Positions 1-12,429 of a stretch of DNA of 64,000 nucleotides are shown piece by piece. The notes beneath the pieces were generated by a model. That model searched no databases, was not told the origin of the DNA, and was given only the letters and a program-made list of their open reading frames with translations. Every line of letters starts with the position of its first letter. Positions within the stretch are counted from its first letter, which is position 1. Position numbers and translations under genes: made by a program. The DNA is from Loxodes magnus (lineage: Eukaryota; Ciliophora; Karyorelictea; Loxodida; Loxodidae), in contig CAMPDV010000020.1 of assembly GCA_946699065.1 (NCBI GenBank), positions 558,001 to 622,000 of the forward strand, read 5' to 3'.

Positions 1-107
1 CAGAGTATAAAGTAAGAATAATAGTAGCTAGAGTAATTAAACGGCTAGATAAAGGTTTTAGTATTTCTATTTTTAGAGCTGTTGAACTATTAAAGCCTAA
101 GTTTTGA
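1..107 (+). CDS. 3' end of a gene cut by the window edge
   Basis: In frame 3 the first 34 codons read as a normal basic and hydrophobic protein end (EYKVRIIVARVIKRL, then ELLKPKF) followed by TGA at 105-107. The other two frames are glutamine-rich nonsense typical of non-coding sequence in this genome. The product cannot be named from so short a piece. If TGA were read as tryptophan the frame would run only six more codons to a TAA, so the end is known to within about 20 bases. Confidence 0.45.
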   Translation, partial: EYKVRIIVARVIKRLDKGFSISIFRAVELLKPKF

Positions 108-436
108 ATTATTAGTATAATATAAAGCTTTTCATAATAACTAGAGCTTTTATATTATCTTTAATAGCTAGTTGAAGAAGCATCTTAAATATCTATTTTT
201 AGATTAATAAAACTAACTATTATTTATATTTCTCTATTCTAAGCTTTTTGCATTGAGGAATTTATGCTTTATTAAATAAAGTAAAAGTAAACGTTATTAG
301 CTTATATTTTCATATACTTGTCGATTGGATAGTTTGGCGTAAAAATGATTTATTAATAGAGTTTAAAAAGTGATTTGATAGAAACGTTTTGAAAATAGTG
401 AAAAGTAATGAAATTTAAGTTAAAATTGTTTTATAA

Positions 437-3400
437 ATGGAAAGCTTAAAGTGATTTGAGTTTATAAACAATTTGATATATTCAGTAGAGACATTTTAGG
501 AAGATCTATTTGCTTAAAAAATTCCAGAATTAATGTAAAGTTCTCTAAGCTAAATAGAGAAGTGCTGAATATTAGGAGCAATGGGTTACATAACATAAAA
601 TAAAAGCGTAATCACTTTTATGATGGAACAATCTACTCAAATAGAAATATCTATTTGTCATTTGGCTACCTGCATTAATAGTCTTGATTATGATGAGTCT
701 TGCTCGAATTGTATGACAGCCATATGCTAATCGGTAAGAAATCTGAAGTAATCTTTAAACTAAATCTAACTGTACTGCAATTTTATAAGTCTCCATTGTA
801 GTCTTAAAATAATGAGTTTTAATGTTAAAATGCTAAATGAAGACTAATCTTATGAATAGTGATATACTTAGTAACTTAAAACTATTGAAAGCGACTTAGA
901 AAATTATCCTGTTTTATAGACTATTTTTATACTATGTGAAAGCTATTTTCAAACCCTAGCTGATAAAAATCTATGAAATATTAGAAGCGTTCTCAGACTA
1001 AACAACTGCTTTCTCTTTCCTGTCAAATCAGGTCTCTTACTATTAGATTAGAAGTTGAAGCTTGATCATTATTATTTACTGGATATAATGTAAAATGAAT
1101 ATGGTATATAGGAGAATGATTAAGTTAGTGTCAACAAACTGATGACCATTATTGTTGAAAAATATTCCAAAGAAGACTTTTTTTTTGAACAACTGAGTAA
1201 TGAAAGTGAACTTACTTTTATTTCCACTGACTCCCATAAACTAGATCACTTGCTAGTATAACGTTAAAAGTAGCTATTTGAAGCTTATTCAAATTAAACA
1301 AGTATTTCTGAAATGATGCAGGAAGAAAAGGAATATTAGAATTAAAGAAGCACTAATCTCCAAAAAGTAGACCAAAATACTTAATTTGACCTTAATAAAT
1401 AAGAGGAAGAAAATTAAGAACTATTGGGTCTCTTATAGAAGTAGAAGTAAGGAAATACGCAAAGTAATGTCCATTCATAAGCATATAAAGACTAGGGAGA
1501 TTACAAGTAGTAATAATAATAAATGAAGCTAGATAAAATAATTGAAACTTTGAATAAAAGCTTTGAAGAAATAAAGAGTGTTGATTTAAATTAAATCGAA
1601 AACGAACACTTTTTCGAGTAGTAAGATTAATTAGAGGAATGAGAGTAAAATAAGGATAAAAATACTTAAAGGCCTCAAGTTTAATATAAAAGCTTACGAA
1701 ATCAAAAATAAGATTAAACATCAAATTAAAATTAAGCTCATTAAAGGGAAAATCTTAAACATGTTCAAGAGAACTAGAAAGAAATTTAAAGACATGGCTT
1801 ATAAAATGAAGTAACTACTTAAAGCTAAAATAATGAAATTATTGAAAGTAATAAAAATGAAGAGTAATAAGATAAAATCGTAAATGAAGGTTAGAAAGAA
1901 AAGGATTTAAATGAAAGTCTATAACACTCTATTTCATTATAGAATAAAAAAAAGCCTAAGTCATCACATAAGAAAACAAAGAAGAAAGATTAGTTCTTGA
2001 AATAAAAGGCTTTAAGCAAGAAAGAAGTTTCCAATCTTCTTTAAGTAGTGAAGGAAGATTAGAAGTAGGCATAGATAAATAATAAAATATTCGAGCATCT
2101 ATCCAATTATTTTAAAAAGCACAAGACTCTTATGGATTATTAATAACTAATTAAATCATCTGCTATGTAGCTCATTATCAAGCAAATATAATAGAGTTTG
2201 TCTGCGGAATTCTAGTTTTATCTATGTAAAAATGAAAAAAATTTGCAGTATGTTGATATATAAGAATAAAACTATAAATATGTTGGATAAGCTGATTAAA
2301 AAAGAATCAAATCAGGAAGAGGAAAGGAAACTTGGGTTAACGGATTTATATATAATGGTTACTGAAAAGAAGGATTACCACATGGTCAAGGAAGAATTAC
2401 TTATCCAAATGGAAATAAGTTTCAGGGAAACTTTTAAAGTGGAAAAGCTTAAGGGTTTGGGTTCTTTTAGATAGATAATAAAATATATCTAGGAAACTGA
2501 ATGAATAATAAGATTAGCAGTATCATAATTTAAGGTTATAAAGATTAAATATTAGCACAAGTGCCTTTCGAAACACTCAAATTATAATTAAACGTTATCT
2601 TTCCTGATAATAAAAATTCTTAAAATTAAAAAATGAAAAAGCCAAAAGAAAATTAGTCTCCAATATAGCAGCTTAAAAAGTTCACTCCCTAAAACTAGCA
2701 ATATAACGAAGCAAAAGAAACAAATGAAAGTGATACAGAAGAAAAATAAAGACTTATTCTAAAACTTGATTAAATTAAGTAAAATGACATTTTCTCTAAA
2801 ATGCAAGATTAATAACTTTTAAAAAGAAGCATTAAAGTTCAAGAAGACTTGCAAAATATATTTTCTGAAGAAGGCAAAGAACAAAAAAAAGATTTTATCT
2901 TTGCTAAGTAAAATTTTAAATTAGGGTAGAATTAAAAAATAAAGTAACCAGCAAGGGAAAGTATCAAAAACTAGGAAAATTCTAAAAACTCTCAAGAGTA
3001 AACAACAAAAAATTCCTAATTTTATGGATGAAATGAAAATTCTACTTTCGACAATTCAGCAGTATTTATAAAATTTAAGCCTCATAACTAAAGATAGCTT
3101 ACATAGTCTTTGAAGCCTGAGACTATTTAAAAGAAATTTGATATAAATTTAGATAAAATGAAGACTCCTGAGGAATAGTTGTAGATACAATTAAAGCAAA
3201 GAAAAGCTTAGCTAAATAAGCTTCTAATTCTATAGAAAAAATAAAAGATATAATTTGAAGAATGAAACTTATTTGCTTATTTTAAAAATGGAGAAGTTCA
3301 TGTTGAAGCATGAAATTTAACTTTTATCCCAGAAGATAAGCCTGAAATTTTAACAATGATAGTTTAGCAAGCTATTTTTCAAGATATTCCTACAGACAAA

Positions 3401-5680
3401 TATGCCCAATTATTCTAAACTATTCTATTCAATAACTTATACATTGATTACACTAATCATGTTAAAGCTCTATGCTGGCATATTCCCTTCAATTAACTGC
3501 AATTTCAAGTTTAGCAGTTCAAGCAGGAATTTAGCATTCAACCAATGAAAATAAAGTGCTAATCTGAAGAGATTATTGATATAAATTTATCTGAATTATA
3601 AACATTAGAGTAGCAACTAGAGTCTCAATAAAGCGTTTACTTAAAGTTGCATAGCATTGTATATAGAGATAAAATTCAGCTTACCAATCTGTTTTCAGCC
3701 AAAGATTATTATAATACCTAAACTTGCTCTAAGGAAGATTTTATCCTAGTTCTTTAAAACTTTAAATTGGAAGAGGCTGAAAGATAAAAATTAGCAGATC
3801 TATTTGATTTTAATAGCAACAATACTATCCATTATATCTATTTTATAAACAAAGTGCTAGACCCTTAGAGACCTCTAATAAGCGAATTACAAACAATAGA
3901 GTAAGAATTATTATCAATTAACTCTGAACAATTTAATTATATCTTTGAACGAATTAATCGTACTAAGCTAAACCAAATATTAAGAGCAAACGATGCTAAG
4001 CAAGGCAGTCTGTGTACTTATATGCAAATGAAAACCTATTTAAAAAAACTGAATTTAGATACTTAGTTGGTAACTTTGCTATTGCAACTGCTTTAAGTTC
4101 ATAACTTAATAAATTACAAATATCTAAACTAATTGGTAGCAAAGCAAGAATTAATTTAACCTAGTAACTAGTAATAAGCCTAATAGCTTCTATCCTAAAT
4201 TTTAAAGCAGAGTATGAATATTAGCTTTCTAGAGGAATAGTCGTGCCTAACTCCTGCTCACTTCTAGAGAACTCTAAAGTATTTTCTTCCTGATTATGAA
4301 GATATACAAATAAGAAGCATATGCATGTACTACATTAGCTTTAACTAAACCTTTTTCTATGAAGAATTTTTGTAAGAAGCAAGAAAGGAATTGAAAGAGC
4401 AATAAAGATAATAGTTAATAAGCTAATAGTAGTAACAAGAAGCTGCTTAATTAGAAGTTTCAGAATAATAAAACATATATCAAATAGATCTAACCAATTA
4501 TAATTAAATCTAAAACATCCAGGATATGCAAAATTAAGAGATATAAGTAGAACAAATAGCTGCTATGATTAAATAGACTAGCAGCAATGATTTAATAGAA
4601 AAATAAATAGACAAGCAAAAATAAACTACTATTTATTTAAATCAAGAAAAATAGTTTTAAGATTAAGCTTAAATTAACTTAAACTCAATGCAAGAAGAAT
4701 TTGATAAAGAAACTAACCGGCAAATATCAAATAAGAAAGGCAAAATAGATTCTTATGCTTAAACAATTGATGAAAAGGATAATGGTATAGATCAATTAAA
4801 AATGACCATTTAGCAAGAAATTGAAAAATTAGAAAATTTAGTTAAGTTATCTTTATAAGAAAAAAACTCAAAAAACCAAAACGAACAAATAAACCAAAAT
4901 GAAAATCAGGTTTTAGGCTAATATGTGAATTCATTTACAGGAGAATAAATTTAAAGCCAGGAAAGCTTATAAAACTAATAAAACGATCAAAGCAATTAGA
5001 ACAAATCCTTAGATACGGAAAATAAGACTGAAATAGAAACTAAATGAAATGAAATAAATCTCTAGGAGTCTTATTAAAATGATATATTATTTCAGTAAGA
5101 AATATAAAACCAAACATTAAATATTGAATTAACCCCTCCAGATAGCTTGATATACGGAGAGTTCAGACCTGATGTGTAATAACTTTTATTTGAATAACAT
5201 AAGCAAGACTTAATCCACTAAACAAAAGCTTATATTTCCAATTTTTAGTGTGAAATTAGCGTCTTTTTGTTTACAGCTGAAACAGCAATCCTTGTAATAA
5301 CAGATCAGAATGATTAATATATTATGAATCTACCATTCGAAGTATTAGTTGAAAATGTTGATTTCATTCTCAATAGTCTCAGTTTTATTATGGATTCTAG
5401 AAATAACTTGCTACTTATTTACAACAGAGAAGGAAATATAATTTACAAGAACTTCCATTAGTTTCAAGAAAAGGAAATGATAATTTAGGTATTATAATGG
5501 AAAAAGGAAAGCTTATGATATCTAGAAATTCAAGCTATGGATGTAAATTCAAATAAAAAACTAGTTAAATCTATATCAGGGTAAAAGAAATTTGAAATAG
5601 AAGACGTTGAAAATTTAGTATCGAAAATTAGTATAACAACCAAAATGGGTCAAGAAATAATAAATTTTAAACCAGTTTGA
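437..5680 (+). CDS. Large MORN-repeat, coiled-coil, EF-hand-like protein
   Basis: One frame runs without interruption for about 1747 codons and needs no intron. Around residues 630-680 are MORN repeats (YNGYWKEGLPHGQGRITYPN, then GNFQSGKAQGFGFF); the W of the first repeat is a TGA codon at the place where MORN repeats carry W. Near residue 1120 there is an EF-hand-like helix-loop-helix (LADLFDFNSNNTIHYIYF). Much of the rest is Gln/Glu/Lys-rich coiled coil. MORN plus EF-hand architecture is common in ciliary and cortical proteins, so a cytoskeletal role is an inference. The start is the first good ATG; the frame stays open upstream and ATGs at 581 and 620 are alternatives. The TGA at 5678 is taken as stop; read as W it would add a hydrophobic tail ending at a TAA near 5753. 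Confidence 0.75.
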
Positions 5681-7576
5681 TACTTATTTCAATTAATACT
5701 TATTATTCCTTATATCTATTTATTTTTATATATTATTAAGCATAAACTATCGTAACAGAGCATTTGAGAACGAATTATATTTAGATTAATAACTTAAATA
5801 GATAGCTAGAAGCAATATCAAGAAACTCTATTTTTTTAGTTAAAAAAATGAATTAAATAATTTCTTTATGCTTCATGACCTTCCAAATTAATAATGAGTA
5901 AAAGTTTAGAATAGCTTGTAGAAACTAATAACATTTGAAAACAAAATAAGAAAATATTATTTACTATGATGGATATTTATTCAATTGCTTAAAAATTTAC
6001 AAATTAGAACTTAGAGATATAACTAATTCTGTTTATATACTTACTTTTTATTTAAATATTATTTTGTTCATTATTGTAAACTTCTCTAATTTTAGTAAAG
6101 GTTAACGAAAAGCTAAGAATGTCAATAAATATAATAAAGTTTATCTTAATAACAACTAAAAAATGTATAATAAGTGCTTATTTATTGAATTTAGTGTAAA
6201 AACTCAAGATTCATGTCTAAGTTAAAAATAGTGAATAGAACATCTATTTTGCATTATTAAATTTTAAGTTATCTATTAATAAATTTAGATGTACTTTATT
6301 AGCAAAAAATATCTTAAGAGAATGCTATTAAATCTATCATATACTTTATATAATTATGTATGTTTAAAATAATAAAGCTATATATTCAATAATTTGCATT
6401 AATTATAGCTAAAATTATTTATTTAGTTTAAATTAATATTCAGATTCTTACCAGTTGGTAAGTATATTCAATTTATTCTCCTTTCTACACTTTTGATTTT
6501 TTGATTTACTATATATATAAAATTTCTTAGCCGTAAAATTAAAGATTAAAATGTTTAGAATCTAAAATTTAATAATTAAAGAAATAATAGATAGGGTTTT
6601 AAAATTAACCTTACCACTAAAGATTTAAACAAAACTTCATTCATTTTTAACTTAATCCTATCAGTTCTATTAAGTAAGCATGGCCCATTATTATTTTAAA
6701 TATTACTATAAAGTATTTTCTTAGAGATATTGTATAAATTATAGAAAATTTACACTCTAATAAAGAAAGAGTATTTAACAGCTTCTGAGGAATGAAATTT
6801 GAGGGATATAATTAAAAAATAGGATAAGATACTTAAATTATTAAAACAACCATTTTAAGTTAACACGCTTAGAAATAAAGTCAAACTATAAAATGATATT
6901 ATGCTGTTTGGATTTAAGTTTAATAAATCAAGCCTGTAAATATCTAGATATTTTTAAAAAAGAATCAATTTACTAAGAAATGCTTTTATAATTTTTTGTT
7001 TAAATTAAATTATCCGAATTTCTTAAGAAGTTCAAGTCTAGGAATTTTTATTTAAGAAGAAAAGATCACATACAAAAATTAATATTATAAGCAGTATTAA
7101 AGTAGTTAAATTAAAAATATCATTAAAGTGATTAAGTAAAAAATTCTATTCTTTTAAAACATCTTCAATCACACAGCATTGCATCTTCTTCCTTATTATT
7201 TTAAATACTTACTTATATCAGTTTGTAAAATTGTTAAATCTTCATACTTTTTGTTTATTAAAAGTTATCTTAGAAAAAATAGAAAATACCATAGTTAGAT
7301 AATTAAAGTTTGAAAGGACTAAAAATTCAGATAATTAACAAAAAAGATAAAAAAACTTAAAATAGAAAAATATAGAAAAATAAAAAAAAATAAACTATCT
7401 CACAAATAAATTTTCTATTTTTACTTTTGTTTACATTTAAAACTTCAATTAAGCCGGAAGGCGAACAGTTATTTTAATGATTTAATTTAATTTAATTTTT
7501 ACTTTTGATATATAATAAACAAAAAAGATCGCAAAAAAATATTTAAACCTTTAGCTCATTAAAAAATTAAAGAAAT
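5681..7576. other. AT-rich intergenic region
   Basis: About 1.9 kb of very AT-rich sequence. All three frames drift through Phe/Ile/Leu/Tyr/Asn/Lys/Gln without domain-like composition on either strand. I see no RNA gene in it. Confidence 0.5.
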
Positions 7577-7634
7577 ATGAAAAATTCTTTTAAAGATCAA
7601 ATCATTCAGACTTAGGTGTTTCTAGTTGATTGGA

Positions 7635-8273
7635 ATGAATCGTTTATTTCTCTGTAAGATTTTACAATCATCATTTCTATCAATTTGCTCTATAAGTAAA
7701 AATACAAGTATTCTTCTAAAAGTATCTTAGCTAAATAAATACAGTTCTAAATTATTAAATAAATTTATATCAAATAAGCCAATTATTTCCTGGTAGAACC
7801 ATCAAACATCTCTAACTAAAGAATAAGCAAACACTTAGATGTTCCAATGCAGTTTACCTGCGAAGAAAATTTTTTAATTAAAACCATCGAAATTAACAGA
7901 AAAAACAATCTCATGCTGAAAATTATGATATCCAGATAATCTTTGCCAGTTTTTCAAAGGATATGAACATGACTTAAAAGAAGAAAATATTTGTTTAACA
8001 GAAGGAATTTCATACTTATGATATCGATTAAGAAATAATAGCATAGAGAACTTTTAATTCTCTAAAAAAACTGACTTTAATAAAAGCTTTTTATATTATG
8101 AGAGCGACTACTCATAAAAAGACTATCTTATATTTGACAAGAGCATCCTTTTAATTTCTTAGTTCTATATTTAGTTAGCTATCACTTTAATCAATAAATA
8201 AAATATATCTAAATCATTTAGCGATTACTATTAGTTTATTAATGTTAGATTTTATGTAAAGAGTTTTTGGTAA
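7635..8273 (+). CDS. Hypothetical protein, possibly mitochondrial; frame not certain
   Basis: Reading from the ATG at 7635 gives about 212 residues. The N-terminus is basic, hydrophobic and Ser-rich (MNRLFLCKILQSSFLSICSI), like a mitochondrial presequence. The middle has ordinary mixed composition (YPDNLCQFFKGYEHDLKEEN, then CLTEGISYLWYRL), ending at a TAA at 8271 before T-rich sequence. A second frame from an ATG at 7577 also looks partly coding up to about 7840 (VPMQFTCEENFLIKTIEINR) and could be the true first exon if a short intron of 3n+1 bases joins the two, for instance GT...AG at 7841-7865. I recognise no family. The second half, after about 7880, is the better supported part. Confidence 0.4.
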
Positions 8274-8790
8274 ATTATACTCAACTTATATATAAACTTA
8301 TTATTTCTGATCATTTATAAATTTGAAGGTTTGCTTAACTTATTATAAAGTTTAATTTTAAAAGATATTTAAGTAACAATATTTTTATAATCATAAGCAT
8401 AATAAATGTTCATTTATTTACTTTTACTACCTTTTTTATTTAAGCTCATATAAAACAATTTTTGTCTTGAACTTTCTTACGATGAAGTTAAAAGCATTAA
8501 TTTCATTAAGAGAAATATATAACTTAATTGAGTATTAGATTTTAATCTAGTAAGTTTTAACTATTATTTTTACATTAAGAAATATTTCAATGATACTTTT
8601 TTTTCTTTCCTTACGTTGTCATTAAAAAGTTAGAGATATTTTTTAAGAATTTAGTTTTTTATTTTAGTTTTTTTGTAATATCTTCATATTAAAAATCTTT
8701 TTTTATAGATAATTATAATCTTTTTTTTCTATTTTTCTATTTTAGTTAACCCAAAAAATATTAACCTACTTAAAAAGACTATATTTTAAT
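8274..8790. other. AT-rich spacer before the structured RNA candidate
   Basis: T-rich and A-rich runs with no convincing coding frame. Its last 30 bases include a TATA-like stretch (8797-8812 lies just beyond) that could serve the RNA candidate downstream. Confidence 0.4.
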
Positions 8791-8814
8791 TTATTTTTAT
8801 TATATATATTATAA

Positions 8815-9215
8815 AATGGATATGCCGCGAAAGTCAAACTAGTAGGTAATCTGGTGCAGTGTGTACTGCATTGCGAGTAATCTCACACTAGATGCCATCA
8901 CGGGGAAGGGTGGATAAGCTCCGTTGAGACATACCTAACTTATCCCGAGGGTTCTTTCTAGCAGTATGAAAGTTTGACTGACGGGCCTTCTAATTACCGA
9001 CTTAATAACTATCTCTTATTTAGACCTTATTCAAGAAGACTGAAGCATTTGACTCAAGATTTTAGAATAATTTTTAATAAGAAGACTCCCCATTTGGAGA
9101 AGCTGACATGACTCATCGGACCTCTAGAATAACAAGAAACATGAGAACATTTTCCTTAATATTAAATATTAATGCTGAAAGAGTTGCACGCCAATGAGGT
9201 GCTACGCGGTCTATA
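8815..9215 (+). ncRNA. Candidate structured non-coding RNA, class unknown
   Basis: An island with far higher GC content than its surroundings and no plausible protein. Perfect or near-perfect helices are visible: AGTCAAACT (near 8834) pairs with AGTTTGACT (near 8970); ATCTGGTG (near 8852) pairs with CACTAGAT (near 8887), enclosing a CAGT-GTGT-ACTG hairpin; GGATAAG (near 8911) pairs with CTTATCC (near 8938). A TATA-like run lies at about 8797-8812 and a T5 run at about 9071, as for a pol III transcript of about 260 nt. A second GC-rich part (9080-9215) may belong to the same RNA or another one. The GAAAGTC at the 5' side recalls the CR-I element of RNase P/MRP RNA, but I cannot align the other conserved blocks, so the class is open. 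Confidence 0.5.
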
Positions 9216-9409
9216 ATAATTTTTATCTATTAATTTATTAATTTATTTCAATACAAGCTTTTTATTTTAATTTCTACATAAATATACTATTATCTTTTGC
9301 GTTCATATAGTCTTATTATAAAATTTAAAAGCAAATTAATCTACCCTTAAATGTGTTACAACCAATTAAATTTTAATTATCGTATTTTAAAAAAAATGGC
9401 ACCTAAGAA

Positions 9410-10220
9410 ATGGTCTCTTTCGGCTCATTTAAAAAACAAGAATAATATTATAAACTAACTGAATAAGAGCCGCAATAAATCTAAGAAATATAATCGAAGG
9501 AAGCTTACATATAATCGGTACAGCAAAGAGTATCAAATATCTAATGCGAATTAAAATTACTAAGAAAAAGGATAGATAAACTAGAAGACAAGCTAGAAAA
9601 ATTGATTTAATAATTATACCTATAATTCTCCTCTATAGAAGAATCACTAAGTAAAATCTAATCATTAATAGTAATTAAATTGGAATAAATTGATAAATAA
9701 TTTAACGAAGCCCCTCAAATATTCCAATTTCATTTTTCTAATTGTGAATATCAAATAAAGTAACTTTAAGAAAAATAAGAATAATAGCAAGTAATAATCT
9801 AAAAATAGTTTGATTATTAACAAAGTATTCCAATGGAAAGCAAATCGGAATTCTAATAATAAGAAATAAAATAGATTAAATTCTATCGGAGAAAAATACG
9901 GTGCTACATATGTTAAAGGAACCACTGCTGGAGAAATTGCTGAAAGAAACCAGAGACAGAGAGAAATAATAAAAATAAAATATTAGAAGAACTATTTCAC
10001 TTTTGACCTACAAGGACAGGATAAATTTACAGAAAGAAATTCTATAACTCAAAAACTAACAACTTTAATAACGGGAGAAGAAACCTGAAGGACAATTGGA
10101 TTTCGGGAAGGAGACAAGGATGGCTGACTAGTGAAGTCCTACGACATCCTTTAGTATAGGAGAGAGCATCAGGAAATGGAAGATATTCGTAAAGCTCTCC
10201 CTAAGAACTATAAACTTTAA
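9410..10220 (+). CDS. Coiled-coil protein with one 16-nt intron
   Basis: Exon 1 (9410-9824) encodes a long heptad-rich stretch (KLLRKRIDKLEDKLEKLIQQ). Removing the 16-nt intron 9825-9840 shifts the frame by one and joins it to exon 2 (9841-10220), which reads EKYGATYVKGTTAGEIAERN and ends EDIRKALPKNYKL before a TAA at 10218 and T-rich sequence; 264 residues in all. Two in-frame TGA codons in exon 2 are read as W. No TGA lies near the end, so the stop here must be TAA. A competing frame in the second half (ending at TGA 10132) also looks coding but would need a 17-nt intron. I do not recognise the family; a structural or ciliary role is only a guess. Confidence 0.6.
9825..9840 (+). other. Intron, 16 nt
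   Basis: GTATTCCAATGGAAAG, GT-AG ends. It is exactly the length needed to join the two coding frames of the surrounding coiled-coil gene. Confidence 0.55.
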
Positions 10221-10551
10221 TTTTTTTTATCAATCAATTTTTTTTGTAAATATTTTCTTTTCATAACCAGAATAATTTTTATGAATTAAATAATTTAATA
10301 GCATTTTTTACATCATAATTTTTGATTTTTTAATTATATATTTTTAATTAAAGCAATTATTTGTTTTCTAAGTAAATTTTTATTAGATAGAACATTGATA
10401 TTTTATTTTTTATTTTATCTGTTTTTTTAATACTCATGTTTTGTTCTGAAAGTATTTTATTTCTGAAAAGCGATATCAATTTTATTTTAATAAAATAAAA
10501 AAATTAAACTATTAATTATATATTAAAGCATTGCTATAAATGCGATGGGTA
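10221..10551. other. AT-rich convergent intergenic region
   Basis: T-rich spacer between the ends of two convergent genes. No gene or RNA seen. Confidence 0.5.
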
Positions 10552-11727
10552 TCAGTTTATCTAACTCATAAAATTCCCTTCCTTCAAGTTTAAAAAGGCC
10601 TATTTGAATTGCTAAATTATGATTTTTCCTTTATCTTTGATTTTACAAGGATTCATGAATTCTAGAAAAGGTTCTATTACATAAAAAGTGCTTCATTTTT
10701 TATAAATTCTTGAATCAACATATTCGCTACTTTTCTGAAAAAGACATCCATTTCTAACGTCTAACACTCATTATTTCTAAGGATATAAATATCCATAGTA
10801 ATAGAAGAATTCAGCTAGAAGTTGAGTTACTTTCACATCTAATGATAAATCAATATAATCCCTTATTACATTAATGTCAGTTTCAAAAGCTATTTGATTG
10901 GATACAAGATTATTCATTTAAACTGGACTATCTTTTAATTTTTTAATTGTTGCATAAACTTAAATTCCTTTCTGATAAGCTATTTATTATATTGGAGGAA
11001 GTAATTAAGGTCTTCTTATCTACATATAATGTAATAGTAGAAGTTAAATTGCGTAAGTATTTAGCATTCCTTGTTTAGCATCCAGAATACCTTTTGATTT
11101 TCCTCACTTTTTAAGTATAATGCAACACTTTTTGAAAAGAGGTGATAAATCAAAATAAATGCTCATAAACCAAGAGTTAATAACTCCTTGAATATTATTG
11201 ACTGACATTTCTACTTACATATCTAGATAATTAAACTTAATAAGTGGGAAGTAAAGTTATTTGAAGAGTAAACTACAATCAACATCTATCTATTTTTATT
11301 TGAGAATCTCACTTGCATCAGATAAAATTTCTCTATCATTTTTAACCCTTTCATTATAAGTGATTATTGTTAAATCTATATCGCTTTAGCTTGTTATTAG
11401 CTAAGTAAGAGCAGATCCAAACACTTCTATTCTAATATCGTCATATTTTTATCTTAGTTGACTAATTATTTCTTCCATCTTTTACTTTACACCTTCAATT
11501 TTCTCGCTTTTGTCCTCAATATTTTCAGCTATAATTTTATCAACAAGTTCTTCTTCCGTTGTATCTATTTAAATTTATGACATAGTCTAGGAAATTAAAT
11601 TTATGATATCAATATCAGGCTGCAAGCCAAAAACTTCAGGTCTTAAAGGTAAAGAAGAATATGTTTACAGATTAGTTTAGAATATTGTAAAATCAAATTA
11701 ATTTGCTTTCTATTTCTTTTCAACCAT
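10552..11727 (-). CDS. Non-canonical poly(A) polymerase / terminal uridylyltransferase (Trf4/Cid1 type)
   Basis: Adds nucleotides to RNA 3' ends. The nucleotidyltransferase signature VFGSALTQLIT followed by SDIDLTI lies near residues 100-120: the GS motif and the first two carboxylates. The third acidic position reads Glu (VEMSVNN) where these enzymes usually have Asp, so activity is not assured. The PAP-associated central region follows (DAKQGMLNTYAIQLLLLHYM) and the C-terminal nucleotide-recognition motif VIEPFLEFMNPCK. In-frame TGA codons sit at W. The start chosen is the ATG at 11727; the same frame stays coding-like for about 250 bases upstream, so the N-terminus may be longer. The end at TGA 10552 follows NFMSQIN; a TAG three codons earlier is an alternative. 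Convergent with the gene ending at 10220. Confidence 0.8.
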
Positions 11728-12429
11728 AATGATTTAATTATTAAGTAGGCGTTAATAGACTTCTATAGTCTCTTTCTATATAAATCTGTTTAATATATTT
11801 ATATCACCTTTCCATTCAAATATGATTTAGATAATTTTAACTTTTTGTTCTAACTTTACTAAATGCGTTTAAAAGAAACAATCGCTTTTATTAATTTCTT
11901 AAAATAGAGAAATTTAATACTATTTTAGGTAAAAGAATACTCACTCTAAGAATGTTTTCTCATTTAATAGCCTCGCTAAGAAATAAAATTCCTATATTGA
12001 AAGCTGAAATAATAGAGTGATAGGAAAGTATAGATTTGATAAGATTTAATTAAATTATAATTAATTTAAAATAATAACAGTGAATATTCATACTATAAGC
12101 TACTATAAGCTACTATATAATAAGTATTCTTTTGTTTCTCTAGTAATGTTAAATTAAGAAGGCTTAAGAGTTGGTGCAAGCATTTATAATACTTACTATC
12201 TTTTGATTTCTTAGTTTTAATTTCTTTTCCTCTAAATTGTATTTACTAAGGTTTACATTTATTAGTTATTCTATTAATCTTAGGAGAGAATCAATGTATT
12301 TGATTTTACTTATAAAATATATTAATTAAAGGCAAATAGTAATTTATAGGGAATGAAGAAGAGTTGAGTAAAAAGTGAAAGATTTGATTGAACTTCATCG
12401 TTTATTTTGGATAGATAATAAGTATTAAA
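11728..12429. other. Divergent intergenic region
   Basis: Lies between the divergent transferase and UEV-like genes. The left 250 bases may hold an N-terminal extension or 5' exon of the transferase gene. The rest is AT-rich and includes a short tandem repeat at 12091-12120. Confidence 0.4.
12091..12120. repeat. Short tandem repeat, 10-bp unit
   Basis: Two perfect copies of TACTATAAGC followed by a partial third copy, in the divergent intergenic region. Confidence 0.8.

Noticed and set aside
9175..9215. U4 snRNA-like GCCAATGAGGT motif
   Set aside because: The partner CCGAGG of the U4 kink-turn and the rest of the U4 stem-loop are missing; kept only as part of the unknown RNA candidate.
9665..9925. 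86-codon minus-strand hydrophobic ORF
   Set aside because: Antisense shadow of the A-rich coiled-coil gene; its Phe/Leu/Tyr composition is the reverse complement of Lys/Gln/Asn codons.
10523..10525. TAA as end of the TUTase gene (reading FKLEGREFYEL)
   Set aside because: That reading was in the wrong frame; the frame with the EPFLEFMNP motif ends at TGA 10552.
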